Shown here piece by piece: positions 31,477 through 39,984 of a stretch of 64,000 bases of DNA. A model generated the notes under the pieces. The model did no database searches and had not been told where the DNA came from. It saw nothing but the letters and a program-made list of their open reading frames with translations. Positions within the stretch are counted from its first letter, which is position 1. Each line of letters opens with the position of its first letter. This stretch comes from Meiothermus ruber DSM 1279 (GTDB lineage: Bacteria; Deinococcota; Deinococci; Deinococcales; Thermaceae), in contig NC_013946.1 in the NCBI RefSeq assembly GCF_000024425.1, positions 2,604,001 through 2,668,000 on the forward strand. The letters run 5' to 3'. Made by a program: the position numbers and the translations under genes.

Positions 31477-34116
31477 TCAAATCTCATCCTTGGCCAGGTC
31501 GTTGAAGCGCACGTGCTGGGCGTGGAACTGTAGCTCCACCGTGCCGGTGGGGCCGTTGCGCTGCTTGCCCACGATAATCTCGGCAATGCCAGCTTTTTCG
31601 GAGTGGGGGTTGTAGTACTCGTCGCGGTAAATGAACATCACCAGGTCGGCGTCCTGCTCAATGGAGTTGTGCACGATGATGTTGTTGGCTATGAAGTTGT
31701 GTGGGCCGGGAACCGTAAGGTCGAAAACCTCCTCCTGGCCCGCGGCCTCGATGGAGCGCACCGTATCCCAGTAAATATCGCTATCGGCCAGGCGCTCGAG
31801 CGCCTCCGAGCCCAAAGCGCCCGCCATGCGCCGGGTGCGTTCACGGCTCAGGTTCTGCCCGAAAAGGGTCGCGCCGGAATAAGCCATCCCCAAAGCCCGG
31901 TGCAGCTCGCGATGGCTCATGCCGATAACGGCCAGGCTGGCTCTGGCTGGCTGAAGCCACAGCTCGAGCGGTATTACATCGCGGTTGGTATTCTCCTGGC
32001 GGCCCGTCAGATAGGCTTCCACTACGGCCAGCGCGCTTTGCTTTGAGCGTCCCACAGCCCCTACCTCCCGCACAAAACGCAGCAGGTCAGACTGGCCGCT
32101 CAGCACCACGTGGAACTGATCCCGCCCCTTGCCTTTTTGCGGTACACGCTTAAGCCTGGCGTTGATACCCAGATACAGCAGCAGGGTTTGCACATCCTGC
32201 GCCAAGCCCTCGCTGCTACTGGCGTAGTACACGGCAGGGTAAGGGGCCTTGCCCTGGCGCAGGGCAACACAGCCATCGGTAGACCACAGATGCCGTAGAA
32301 ACCGGGCAACCGCCGGGGCTGGCTGGGCAAACACCTGCCTGGGGATGCGTTTTTCATGCGAACGTAAACCCCAGACCCCCAGACCCTCGAGCCACACAGC
32401 CACCGGGTTGCGCTTGCCCCAGCCCAGCCGGTGCGCCGCACTGAGGTAAACCTGCAACCATCCGCGCTCGGACTTGATTTTGGGAGCGATGGATTCGCCA
32501 AACACCACCCTGGCCAGATCAACCACAGTTTGCGCCAGATCGGGGTCGCGTGTGGTGTACTGCAAGCTGTGCCGGGGCAGGGTACAGCCATCGCCGATGA
32601 GGTGGCCCAGCAGGGCCAACTCCTCGTCGCCGAGGCTCTGTTGCTGGGGCGAAGCCAGCCGCCTTGGCAGGGCCAGGTAATCCCCCACGGTCAGTTCGTC
32701 CAGCCGCTTCCAGCCTCGAGCAGTGAGGAACTTGTGGTTGGCCGTGGCACGAATGCTGCGCCCCAGCCGGGTGGTGAGGGTAAACACCGGCTTCACCCCC
32801 GTCGAGAAGGCACGGCTAACCCTGGCAGGCACCAGCTTTTGTGTGGCCTCGTCTAAAGCCAGGACTGCAAAACCGCTTTTTCCAACCAATCCGCGGATGG
32901 GCTGCCTCGAGCCATCCGCCATCTGTACCAGGCTATCGCCGGTCAGGCAGCCTGACTCCCTCAGGTCGGAGAGCATGGGCCGCTTGTTGGGACGCGACTC
33001 CACCGCCCGCGAAAGCTGCGAAAGCGCGATCACCGGCACGTCCAGCTCGCGGGCCAGGCCCTTGAGGCCGCGGGAGATCTGGGCAATCTCCTGCTGGCGG
33101 TTCTCGCCGCCGTTCTTGCCCCCCCCAGGGCCGGACATGAGCTGCAGATAGTCAATCACGATCAGGCCCAGCCGGTGCTGGGCGTGCAGGCGACGGGCTC
33201 GAGCCCGGAGTTCCATCAGGGTCAGGTCGGAGGTGTCATCGATCAGGATGGCCGCCTCGGAGATGCGGCCCGCCACGTCCACCAGGCGCGAGAAGTCGCG
33301 GTCGGTAAGCTGGCCCTGCCGCAGGCGGTTCATGTCGATGCGGGCCTCGGAGCAGAGCATCCGGGTAACCAACTGCACCGCTGGCATCTCCAGCGAAAAG
33401 ATGGCCACCGCTGCGCCCTCGCCCCGCAAGGCCACGTTTTGCGCAATGGTCAGGGCGAAGCTGGTTTTGCCCATGCTGGGCCGGGCCGCAATGATGTTGA
33501 GCGAGCCGCTAGTCAGGCCCCCAATCATGCTGTCGAGTTCGCGGAAACCGCTCTTGACCCCGTCTACCTGGCCCTTGTTCTCGTAGAGCATCTGGATGTG
33601 TTCGAAGGTCTCGTGTACGAGCTCCTTCATGCTCTGGAACTCAGAGCGGGCCCCCTGGGTGGAGACCTCGAGCACCTTGCGCCCGGCAGTATCGAGGATG
33701 TCCTCGAGGCTCCCCTCCTCGTCGTAGGCCATCTTCATGGCCTCGCCCGCCGCGGCAATCAGCTTGCGCAGCGTCCACTTCTCGGCCACAATGCGCCCGT
33801 AGTAGTCGGCGTAGGCCGCCGTGGGGGTCTGCTCCGAGAGGCCCACCAGGTACGAGAGGCCTCCCACGTTCTCGAGCTCCCCGTTCTGGCGCAGCTCCTC
33901 CGAGAGCGTCACCAGGTCAACCGGGTCGCGCCGGGCCCGCAGCGCCACCATGGCCTCCCAGATTTTGCGGTGGGCTTCCTTGTAAAAAGCATCAGCGGCC
34001 AGCAGGCCCTCGAGCCGGTCTAGCACCTCGCTGTCCAGCAGCACCGAGCCCAGCACACTGGCCTCGGCATCCAGGTTATGGGGGGGTACGCGGCCCTCGA
34101 GCGGTGTGGTTGCCAT
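31477..34116 (-). CDS. dnaB: Replicative DNA helicase DnaB with an in-frame intein
   Basis: Hexameric helicase that drives the replication fork. The precursor is 879 residues: an N-extein of 389, an intein of 428 and a C-extein of 62, giving a 451-residue helicase after splicing. The extein has the N-terminal DnaB domain, Walker A ARPSMGKT near residue 212 and Walker B LIVIDYLQL. The insertion lies between DLRESG and SIEQDAD, in the conserved ATPase core, so splicing is needed for activity. ATG 34116 is preceded by AGGAG eight bases upstream. An ATG-like start at 34137 lacks one. Confidence 0.96.
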   Translation of the reverse strand: MATTPLEGRVPPHNLDAEASVLGSVLLDSEVLDRLEGLLAADAFYKEAHRKIWEAMVALRARRDPVDLVTLSEELRQNGELENVGGLSYLVGLSEQTPTAAYADYYGRIVAEKWTLRKLIAAAGEAMKMAYDEEGSLEDILDTAGRKVLEVSTQGARSEFQSMKELVHETFEHIQMLYENKGQVDGVKSGFRELDSMIGGLTSGSLNIIAARPSMGKTSFALTIAQNVALRGEGAAVAIFSLEMPAVQLVTRMLCSEARIDMNRLRQGQLTDRDFSRLVDVAGRISEAAILIDDTSDLTLMELRARARRLHAQHRLGLIVIDYLQLMSGPGGGKNGGENRQQEIAQISRGLKGLARELDVPVIALSQLSRAVESRPNKRPMLSDLRESGCLTGDSLVQMADGSRQPIRGLVGKSGFAVLALDEATQKLVPARVSRAFSTGVKPVFTLTTRLGRSIRATANHKFLTARGWKRLDELTVGDYLALPRRLASPQQQSLGDEELALLGHLIGDGCTLPRHSLQYTTRDPDLAQTVVDLARVVFGESIAPKIKSERGWLQVYLSAAHRLGWGKRNPVAVWLEGLGVWGLRSHEKRIPRQVFAQPAPAVARFLRHLWSTDGCVALRQGKAPYPAVYYASSSEGLAQDVQTLLLYLGINARLKRVPQKGKGRDQFHVVLSGQSDLLRFVREVGAVGRSKQSALAVVEAYLTGRQENTNRDVIPLELWLQPARASLAVIGMSHRELHRALGMAYSGATLFGQNLSRERTRRMAGALGSEALERLADSDIYWDTVRSIEAAGQEEVFDLTVPGPHNFIANNIIVHNSIEQDADLVMFIYRDEYYNPHSEKAGIAEIIVGKQRNGPTGTVELQFHAQHVRFNDLAKDEI
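31666..32949 (-). mobile_element. DnaB intein with LAGLIDADG homing-endonuclease domain
   Basis: A 428-residue intein. Block A is CLTGDSLV (1-8), with the nucleophile Cys1. Block B is around ATANHKFLT (68-76). Block F is VFDLTVPGPHNFIANN (408-423) and block G is IIVHN (424-428) followed by Ser of the C-extein. Between them are the two LAGLIDADG helices, LLGHLIGDG (113-121) and FLRHLWSTDGC (217-227), each keeping its acidic residue. The endonuclease could therefore still be active. The site is the one used by the Rhodothermus DnaB intein. The composition is close to that of the host gene. Confidence 0.95.
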
Positions 34117-34193
34117 AGCTACATCTCCTAAATCCAAAAGCCTTATTCAGCAAGTTCCTACTCTATTCAATCCCGAAAAGTTTGGCAAAGCGC

Positions 34194-34222
34194 TTGCCAA
34201 GTCGGCCATGCTCTGTTATATT
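34194..34222 (+). promoter_or_regulatory. Promoter of tRNA-Asn
   Basis: TTGCCA (34194-34199), 17 bases and TATATT (34217-34222). The transcript would begin about 17 bases before the mature tRNA. Confidence 0.7.
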
Positions 34223-34245
34223 CTTACCTGCCAAGAGCGCTTCGT

Positions 34246-34321
34246 TCCGCGATAGCTCAGTTGGTAGAGCGCTCGACTGTTAATCGAGTGGTCGCAGGTT
34301 CGAGCCCTGCTCGCGGAGCCA
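34246..34321 (+). tRNA. tRNA-Asn (anticodon GTT)
   Basis: A 76-base cloverleaf. Acceptor TCCGCGA (34246-34252) pairs with TCGCGGA (34311-34317), then discriminator G and an encoded CCA. The anticodon stem CTCGA/TCGAG holds the loop CTGTTAA, anticodon GTT. The T arm is GCAGG-TTCGAGC-CCTGC. It sits between divergent dnaB and a convergent ABC transporter gene. Confidence 0.97.
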
Positions 34322-34323
34322 AA

Positions 34324-34348
34324 AAAACCCAGGTTTCCCTGGGTTTTT
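34324..34348. terminator. Bidirectional terminator between tRNA-Asn and the ABC transporter
   Basis: AAAACCCAGG (34324-34333) pairs perfectly with CCTGGGTTTT (34338-34347). The stem has an A tract on the left and a T tract on the right, so it can stop transcription from both sides. Confidence 0.9.
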
Positions 34349-34354
34349 GCTGTT

Positions 34355-35098
34355 TTACAGCCGCCCCGCCTCGATAATGCTGGACAAAAACTGCTGGGTG
34401 CGCTCGTGCTGGGGGTTGGAAAAAATCTGCTCTGGGGGGCCTTCCTCATGCACCACCCCACCGTACATAAAGCAGACCTTGCTGGCCACCTCCCTGGCAA
34501 AGCCCATCTCGTGGGTAGCCAGAATCATGGTCATGCCCTCGCGGGCCAGCTCACGCAGCAGGTTGAGCACTTCCGAGACCAGCTCGGGGTCGAGGGCCGA
34601 GGTGATCTCATCCAGAAGCAAAAGCATGGGCTCCATGGCCAGCGCCCGCGCAATGGCTACGCGCTGCTGCTGCCCGCCCGAGAGCTGGTCGGGGTAGGCC
34701 TTGGCCTTGTGCTCGAGGCCAATCCGCTTCAAAAGGGAAAGGGCCTTGGCCTGGGCTTCAGCCTCGGGCATCCGCAGCACCTGGATGGGGGCCAGGGTGA
34801 TGTTTTGCAGCACGGTCATGTGGGGAAACAGGTTAAAGCTCTGGAAGACAATCCCCACATCGCGGCGCAGGGCGTTGAGGTCTACCCCCGGCCCGGTGAT
34901 GCGGTCGCCGTGCAGGCGAATCTCACCCGCCTGGATTTCCTCGAGGCCATTGATGCAGCGCAGCAGCGTGGACTTGCCACAGCCCGAAGGCCCAATCAAG
35001 CAGACCACCTGGTGCTCCTCCACCGTCAGGTTGATGCCGCGCAGCACCTCATTGGCGCCAAAGCGCTTGTGCACGTTGCGGATTTCCAAAAAGCTCAT
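34355..35098 (-). CDS. Polar amino acid-type ABC transporter ATPase
   Basis: ATP-binding subunit of the GlnQ/HisP group, 247 residues. It has Walker A GPSGCGKSTLLRCINGLE, the group-typical VGIVFQSFNLFPHMTVLQN, the signature LSGGQQQR, Walker B LLLDEITSALDPE and switch His in LATHEMGFA. The Walker B is followed by Ile-Thr rather than the usual Pro-Thr. I chose ATG 35098, with GGGAGAAG upstream. The permease gene is 22 bases upstream in the same operon. No periplasmic binding protein is encoded in the window. Confidence 0.92.
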   Translation of the reverse strand: MSFLEIRNVHKRFGANEVLRGINLTVEEHQVVCLIGPSGCGKSTLLRCINGLEEIQAGEIRLHGDRITGPGVDLNALRRDVGIVFQSFNLFPHMTVLQNITLAPIQVLRMPEAEAQAKALSLLKRIGLEHKAKAYPDQLSGGQQQRVAIARALAMEPMLLLLDEITSALDPELVSEVLNLLRELAREGMTMILATHEMGFAREVASKVCFMYGGVVHEEGPPEQIFSNPQHERTQQFLSSIIEAGRL

Positions 35099-35120
35099 AG
35101 GTCTTCTCCCTGGGCCCATG

Positions 35121-36224
35121 CTACGACCCCTGCCGGAAGCGGGCCCGGTCGCGCTCGACCAGCCGGTCTACCAGGCGGGTCTGGGGGATGGTAATCAGGA
35201 TAAATAGAATCGCCACGGTGGTCACCGCCGACAGGTTGAAGTCGTTGGAGGCGATGATGCGGGCCTGGTTGAAGGCGTCAATCACCCCCACCACGTTCAC
35301 CAGGGCGGTGTCTTTCTGCATCCCGATAAAGTTGTTGAGCAGGGGCGGGATGATGCGCCGCACCGCCTGGGGCACCACCACGAAGCGCAGGGTCTGCCCA
35401 TAGGACAAACCCAGGCTGCGGGCCGCAGCCCACTGGCTAGGGTGAATGCTCTCGAGGCCCGCGCGGTAGACCTCGGCCATGTAGGCCCCGTAGGTCAGGG
35501 TCAGGGCCAGCACCGCCAGGGCCTCCAGGGGCAGGTTGCGGAAAAAGCCAATGCCGGTGAGGGGCAGGCCAAACCCGATCAGATAGATCACAATGATGGA
35601 GGGCAGGCTCAAAAAAGCATCGGTGTAGAAGGTCGCAATAAAACGGATGGGCTGGGCCGGTTTGCCAGGCAGCAGCTTGGCAATGGCCACCACCAGGCCC
35701 CAGATGAGGGAAAAAACCCCGGCGAACAGAAAAATGACCACATTTACCCAGAAGGCCTGCAAAATGAGGCCAAAGGAGTTGCGGATGAGCTCGAGCTGAA
35801 AAAAGGTACGCCCAACCGCCACATTGTTGGCGATAAAGAACAGCACAAACAGCAAAAACAAGACCAGCGCCCCGGCATAGCCCAGGGTAAACCAGGCCCA
35901 GGTGTGGGCTTCCGCGCTGTGCACCCTGGCTGCAATCAGGTTTTCGCTCTGCAAAGCCTGCCGGGCCAGACGCGCCTGACCCAGGCCTCGCACCGCCGGC
36001 CATAGAAGCCCAGCGGGTAGCAACGTAAACAGCACCAGTAAAGCATCGGCCCAGAAGGCCTGGAAGCCGTTGGCCGTCATGGTCTGCTTTACCAGCCACA
36101 TCACCCAGGCCGTTGCCAGCCACAGGGCCACCGCCAGGATCAGGGCCAGCAAGGCAAACCCCAAACCATCCTTGGGAGGGATGGGCTGACGACGTCGCAG
36201 CGCTTTTGAGTTTGGTTCGGTCAT
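35121..36224 (-). CDS. Amino acid-type ABC transporter permease
   Basis: A 367-residue membrane protein. The C-terminal 220 residues form a standard HisM/GlnP permease with an EAA-type coupling loop (YRAGLESIHPSQWAAARSLGLSYGQ). The N-terminal 140 residues add about three membrane helices and a charged loop (QSENLIAARVHSAEAH), making it longer than the usual permease. Only one permease is present, so it may act as a homodimer with the downstream ATPase. Amino acid transport is inferred from the subfamily; the substrate is unknown. Confidence 0.88.
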   Translation of the reverse strand: MTEPNSKALRRRQPIPPKDGLGFALLALILAVALWLATAWVMWLVKQTMTANGFQAFWADALLVLFTLLPAGLLWPAVRGLGQARLARQALQSENLIAARVHSAEAHTWAWFTLGYAGALVLFLLFVLFFIANNVAVGRTFFQLELIRNSFGLILQAFWVNVVIFLFAGVFSLIWGLVVAIAKLLPGKPAQPIRFIATFYTDAFLSLPSIIVIYLIGFGLPLTGIGFFRNLPLEALAVLALTLTYGAYMAEVYRAGLESIHPSQWAAARSLGLSYGQTLRFVVVPQAVRRIIPPLLNNFIGMQKDTALVNVVGVIDAFNQARIIASNDFNLSAVTTVAILFILITIPQTRLVDRLVERDRARFRQGS

Positions 36225-36249
36225 GGGTAAGTGATTTTACACAAAGCCA

Positions 36250-36275
36250 ACACCGGGAGTTTGCACCCCCGGTGT
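36250..36275 (-). terminator. Hairpin at the end of the ribosomal protein operon
   Basis: ACACCGGG (36250-36257) pairs with CCCGGTGT (36268-36275), about 45 bases past the rplQ stop and before the permease gene. No strong T run follows in either direction, so it is a weak or factor-assisted terminator, or a 3' stabilising stem. Confidence 0.4.
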
Positions 36276-36319
36276 GAGCACAGCACAGGACAGCGCCGGG
36301 TTATACCTCAACAATTGAG

Positions 36320-36805
36320 CTACTTCACCAGCTCAACCACGGCCAGTTGGGTTCCATCCCCCCGGCGGCGCTCCGCCAATTTGAGCACGCGGGTATAGCC
36401 CCCCGGCCGATCCGCATAGCGCGGGGCAATCTCCTCGAAAAGCTTCTTGACCAGCTTGGGATCGTGCAGGTCACGCAGCACCAGGCGACGCAGGTGGTTG
36501 CGCTGGGCATAGGCGGCCAGCTCCTCCGGGGTGGCCATGCGCTCGCCTTCTTTGAGGGGGCGCACCTGACCGTTTTTGTCCTTGGGTTTGGTAAAACGCA
36601 CACCCTCGGGTACGGTCAGGGTAGGTGCTTTCTTCGCCGTGGTGATGAGGCTGTCCATGTAGCCCGCCAGCTCCTTGGCCTTGGGAATGGTGGTCACGAT
36701 CCGGCCATTCTCCGAGAGCAGCAGGCTTTTAGCCAGGTTACGGAACAAGGCCACGCGGTGCGAGGAGTTCCGGTTGAGTTTTCTTCCAGCTTTTTGGTGA
36801 CGCAT
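36320..36805 (-). CDS. rplQ: Ribosomal protein L17 with an internal insertion
   Basis: Large-subunit protein near the exit tunnel. Residues 1-57 and 106-161 match Thermus L17 ([53 protein letters not shown], split here only for description). Between them is an insert of about 40 residues containing [19 protein letters not shown], where the Thermus protein, as I recall it, has six. It makes the protein 161 residues instead of about 118. It is the last gene of the merged operon. Confidence 0.96.
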   Translation of the reverse strand: MRHQKAGRKLNRNSSHRVALFRNLAKSLLLSENGRIVTTIPKAKELAGYMDSLITTAKKAPTLTVPEGVRFTKPKDKNGQVRPLKEGERMATPEELAAYAQRNHLRRLVLRDLHDPKLVKKLFEEIAPRYADRPGGYTRVLKLAERRRGDGTQLAVVELVK

Positions 36806-36872
36806 GAATCTCTCCTTGGCAGAGGTCTCAGGTCTTGGGTCTGCTCAAACCTGCGACTTGCGACCTGCAACC

Positions 36873-37838
36873 TCAGTCTTTCATTACCAGCCCGTGCTGG
36901 GCCAGGCAGTCCTTGATCTCCTGTAGGCTGCGATCGCCAATACCAGGCACGCGCCTGAGCTCTTTTTCTGACAGGGCTAGCAGGCTCTCCACGCTTTCAA
37001 TGCCCTCTTCCTTGAGGTTATGCAAAACACGGGTGGTCAGACCCAGATCATCCAAGGTTAAGCCCACCCCCGGGGATGCTGGCGCAGCAGGCGCAGTGGT
37101 TGCCGGTGCAGCAGGTGCAGGTGCAGGGGTACTTTTGGGTTCAACCCGCATAACCGGCGACTGGTCAAAGTAACCGAGCTGTTCCCGCAAGATGGCTACA
37201 GCTTGCTGCAGCGCATCCATGGGCGAGACCGCGCCGTTGGTCCAGATACGCAGGGTCAGCTTATCCAGGTCGGTGCGCTGACCCAGGCGGGTATCCTCAA
37301 CCTGGTAGGCCACCCGCCGCACAGGCGAGTACAGAGCATCCACCGGAATCGAGGAGATACGGTCTTTGATGCCATGCTTTTCAGCCGGCACGTAGCCCAC
37401 TCCTTCGTCCACACGAATTTCCATCACCAGCTTGCCCTTTTCCTCCAGGGTAGCGATGTACTGATCGGGGTTAACCACCTCGGCATCGGGGGGGCACTCC
37501 AGGTCGCGAGCGTAGATTACCTTGGGGCCGCTGGCGCGTAGGGTGAGGGTTTTGGGGCCGGTGCCGGGGTTGGCAAAACGCACAACCAGCTCCTTGAGGT
37601 TGAGGATGAGCTGAATGGCGTCCTCCTTAACGCCCGGAATGGTGGAGAACTCGTGTAGAACGTCTTCGATGTAAACGCTGGTAACGGCGGTACCGGGAAT
37701 CGAGGAGAGCAAAATGCGGCGCAAGGGGTTACCCAGGGTTACACCGAAACCCCGCTCGAGCGGCTCGAGCACGAACTCGCCATAATTGCCGTCAATGCGG
37801 GCGTTAAAAACAGGGGCTTTGGTCTTGGTGGTTTCCAA
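36873..37838 (-). CDS. rpoA: RNA polymerase alpha subunit
   Basis: Assembly platform of RNA polymerase, 321 residues. The N-terminal domain (1-230) has FVLEPLERGFGVTLGNPLRR, and the C-terminal domain (about 262-321) has LDDLGLTTRVLHNLKEEGI and VPGIGDRSLQEIKDCL. An Ala/Pro/Thr-rich linker joins them (about 238-260). The start is TTG at 37838, supported by AGGAGG upstream; no ATG gives the conserved N terminus. It lies between rpsD and rplQ, the usual alpha-operon order. Confidence 0.98.
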   Translation of the reverse strand: METTKTKAPVFNARIDGNYGEFVLEPLERGFGVTLGNPLRRILLSSIPGTAVTSVYIEDVLHEFSTIPGVKEDAIQLILNLKELVVRFANPGTGPKTLTLRASGPKVIYARDLECPPDAEVVNPDQYIATLEEKGKLVMEIRVDEGVGYVPAEKHGIKDRISSIPVDALYSPVRRVAYQVEDTRLGQRTDLDKLTLRIWTNGAVSPMDALQQAVAILREQLGYFDQSPVMRVEPKSTPAPAPAAPATTAPAAPASPGVGLTLDDLGLTTRVLHNLKEEGIESVESLLALSEKELRRVPGIGDRSLQEIKDCLAQHGLVMKD

Positions 37839-37882
37839 ACTAGAACCTCCTCAGAGGTGCTGATAGCGCGGCGCGCTATAAA

Positions 37883-38500
37883 CTATCGGGAATAGAACTC
37901 GATCACGAGCTGCTCATTTACAGGCAACGAGAGCATTTCCCGTTCCGGCAGACGCAAGAAGCGCCCGGTCATAGTATCGGCGTTGAATTCCAACCAAGGG
38001 AAGCTCTTGCGGTTCTTGAAGCGCTCGACATTTTGCACAATAAAGTCAATCTTCTTGGCTTTCTCCGATACCTTGATCTCGTCACCAGGGCGCACGCGGT
38101 AGCCAGGAATATTCACCCGCTTGCCATTGACCAGAATGTGCCCGTGCCGCACAAACTGCCGGGCCTGGCGGCGGGTAGAGGCAATACCCATGCGGAAGAC
38201 CACATTGTCCAGACGGCTCTCGAGCAATTGCAAAAACACCGTACCGGTCACGCCCTTCTTGCGGCTGGCCTCCTCGAAGAGGTTGCGGAACTGCGTTTCC
38301 GACACATCGTAGATAAAGCGCAGCTTCTGCTTCTCGCGCAAACGCACCGCAAAGTCGGAGGGTCGACCCTTGCGCTTCTGGCCGTGCTGGCCCGGCGCAT
38401 AGGGACGGCGATCTAGGTACTTTTGAACTTTTTCGGTCTCGGCGATGTTCACCCCGAGGTGACGCGCCACTTTTACGATTGGCCCTCTATAACGACCCAT
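37883..38500 (-). CDS. rpsD: Ribosomal protein S4, zinc-free form
   Basis: Primary 16S rRNA-binding protein and, in many bacteria, the repressor of the alpha operon; 205 residues. The C-terminal S4 RNA-binding domain is clear ([39 protein letters not shown]). The first 45 residues contain no cysteine, unlike Thermus S4, which binds zinc through four there. This matches the Deinococcus-type protein. Confidence 0.97.
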   Translation of the reverse strand: MGRYRGPIVKVARHLGVNIAETEKVQKYLDRRPYAPGQHGQKRKGRPSDFAVRLREKQKLRFIYDVSETQFRNLFEEASRKKGVTGTVFLQLLESRLDNVVFRMGIASTRRQARQFVRHGHILVNGKRVNIPGYRVRPGDEIKVSEKAKKIDFIVQNVERFKNRKSFPWLEFNADTMTGRFLRLPEREMLSLPVNEQLVIEFYSR

Positions 38501-38609
38501 TCTTTATCTCCTCCATCGGTCAGAAACGTGCTTTGTAGCCATATTCCCAACCGGGTTCCCGGGATCTGGGGGTGAAGCAGGGAACCAAAGTTTCACCCCG
38601 GCCAAACAA

Positions 38610-39011
38610 CTAAACAGCCTTACGAAACTTTTTACGAGGACGGCAGCCGTTATGCGGCGTAGGGGTATCGTCCACAATGGAACGCACCTGAAGCCCACTG
38701 GCCTGCAAGGCCCGGATGGCTTGTTCGCGGCCCGCCCCGGTTCCCCGTACCACCACTTCAACGCTGCTCATCCCATAGCCCTGGGCCTTCTTTGCTGCAT
38801 CCATGGCTGCCAGTTGGGCAGCATAGGGCGTACCTTTGCGGCTGCCTTTGTAGCCAATAACCCCCCCGGACGACCAGGTCACGGGGTGTCCATCGTTATC
38901 GGTGATGGTTACGATGGTGTTGTTGTAGGAGGCGTGAATAAACGCCTTACCCGTCGTAACCTGGCGCTTGATTTTTTTCTTGCGACTTGTAGCAGACTTT
39001 TTCTCAGCCAT
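38610..39011 (-). CDS. rpsK: Ribosomal protein S11
   Basis: Platform protein of the small subunit, 133 residues. It has [19 protein letters not shown], the [10 protein letters not shown] segment and the invariant C-terminal [18 protein letters not shown] basic N-terminal tail (about 1-15) is slightly extended. A 144-base gap with two hairpins separates it from rpsM upstream. Confidence 0.98.
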   Translation of the reverse strand: MAEKKSATSRKKKIKRQVTTGKAFIHASYNNTIVTITDNDGHPVTWSSGGVIGYKGSRKGTPYAAQLAAMDAAKKAQGYGMSSVEVVVRGTGAGREQAIRALQASGLQVRSIVDDTPTPHNGCRPRKKFRKAV

Positions 39012-39082
39012 ACTCTCCTCGTGCTCGCTCCACCATAAATTAGGGGCGGAGGTCTATCAGGAGTCTCAACTGGCGTGTACAC

Positions 39083-39149
39083 GATGCAGATAGTGCATCT
39101 GCGTTCCAGCTTTGTTCAACTGCGTCAAAACATTGCCCTCGAAGGCAAT
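39083..39149 (-). other. Two hairpins in the rpsM-rpsK gap
   Basis: ATTGCC (39132-39137) pairs with GGCAAT (39144-39149), and GATGCA (39083-39088) with TGCATC (39094-39099). Both are perfect six-base stems with small loops and no T tract. They could be processing or regulatory structures inside the transcript. Confidence 0.5.
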
Positions 39150-39155
39150 AAACCC

Positions 39156-39536
39156 TTACTTGCGGGGTGCCTTCTTCTTACCGGCCACGGTTTTGCGGGG
39201 GCCTTTGCGGGTACGGGCGTTGGTACGGGTGCGCTGTCCACGCACGGGTAGCCCACGGCGGTGGCGGAGCCCCCGGTAACAACCAATGTCCATCAGGCGC
39301 TTAATATTGGCCGCCACCTCAGCACGCAATTCGCCCTCGAGCTTGTAGGTGTTTTCCACAAACTCGCGCAAGCGGGCCACTTCCGCCTCGGTCAGGTCCT
39401 TGACCCGGGTCGCCGGATCAACGTTGGTGGCTGCCAGGGCTTCTTTCGCGCGAGCAGGGCCCACCCCATAGATGTAGGTCAGAGCAACATCCACGCGCTT
39501 ATTACGGGGGATTTCTACACCAGAAATACGAGCCAT
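39156..39536 (-). CDS. rpsM: Ribosomal protein S13
   Basis: Head protein contacting the large subunit and P-site tRNA; 126 residues. Family features are [21 protein letters not shown]-like N terminus (first 20 residues), [12 protein letters not shown] and [19 protein letters not shown], with a Lys-rich tail ending GKKKAPRK. It is close to Thermus S13. AAAGGAGGTG precedes the ATG. Confidence 0.98.
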   Translation of the reverse strand: MARISGVEIPRNKRVDVALTYIYGVGPARAKEALAATNVDPATRVKDLTEAEVARLREFVENTYKLEGELRAEVAANIKRLMDIGCYRGLRHRRGLPVRGQRTRTNARTRKGPRKTVAGKKKAPRK

Positions 39537-39562
39537 TCATTCACCTCCTTTCCAGTCTTCCA

Positions 39563-39676
39563 TCAGCCTTGACGCTGCTTGTGGGTGGGGTCTTCACAAA
39601 TCACATAGACGCGACCGTGGCGCTTGATCACCTTGCACTTGTCGCACATTTTCTTGACTGAGGTACGCACTTTCAT
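39563..39676 (-). CDS. rpmJ: Ribosomal protein L36
   Basis: A 37-residue protein, [20 protein letters not shown] and then [17 protein letters not shown]. It keeps the zinc-binding set Cys11, Cys14, Cys27 and His32, the zinc-dependent type. AAGGAG precedes the ATG. It lies between infA and rpsM. Confidence 0.97.
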   Translation of the reverse strand: MKVRTSVKKMCDKCKVIKRHGRVYVICEDPTHKQRQG

Positions 39677-39739
39677 GGTTTCTCCTTAAGAAAAATGGGG
39701 ATGGGCCTTGCGCATTTGCAAAAGCGTTGGCCGGATGGA

Positions 39740-39958
39740 TCACTTCCTGTACACAATCCGGCCCCGGCTGGGATCATAAGGGGTAATCTCGACCACCACC
39801 CGGTCACCGGGCAGTATACGGATGTAATTCATCCGCATCTTGCCGGAGATGTAGCAGAGGATCTCGGGGCCGTTATCGAGCTGCACCCGGAAAGTGGTAT
39901 TGGGTAAAGCCTCGCTGATGACGCCTTCGGCACGAATTGTATCTTTTTCCTTGGCCAA
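39740..39958 (-). CDS. infA: Translation initiation factor IF-1
   Basis: OB-fold factor that occupies the ribosomal A site during initiation; 72 residues. The sequence ([38 protein letters not shown], ending GRIVYRK) is almost identical to Thermus IF-1. No ATG is in place: the conserved start falls at TTG 39958, with GGAGGAG upstream. UUG initiation for IF-1 may limit its synthesis. Confidence 0.95.
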   Translation of the reverse strand: MAKEKDTIRAEGVISEALPNTTFRVQLDNGPEILCYISGKMRMNYIRILPGDRVVVEITPYDPSRGRIVYRK

Positions 39959-39984
39959 GCCTCTCCTCCTAGCGCGAATCCTGG

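Noticed and set aside
6812-34321. The two tRNA genes as integration sites of mobile elements
   Set aside because: No integrase, no repeated tRNA 3' end and no foreign genes flank either tRNA.
36831-36880. Short similar words (CTGCGACTTGCGACCTGCAACC) between rpoA and rplQ as a repeat element
   Set aside because: Only two or three imperfect short copies in one place; chance or simple slippage explains them.
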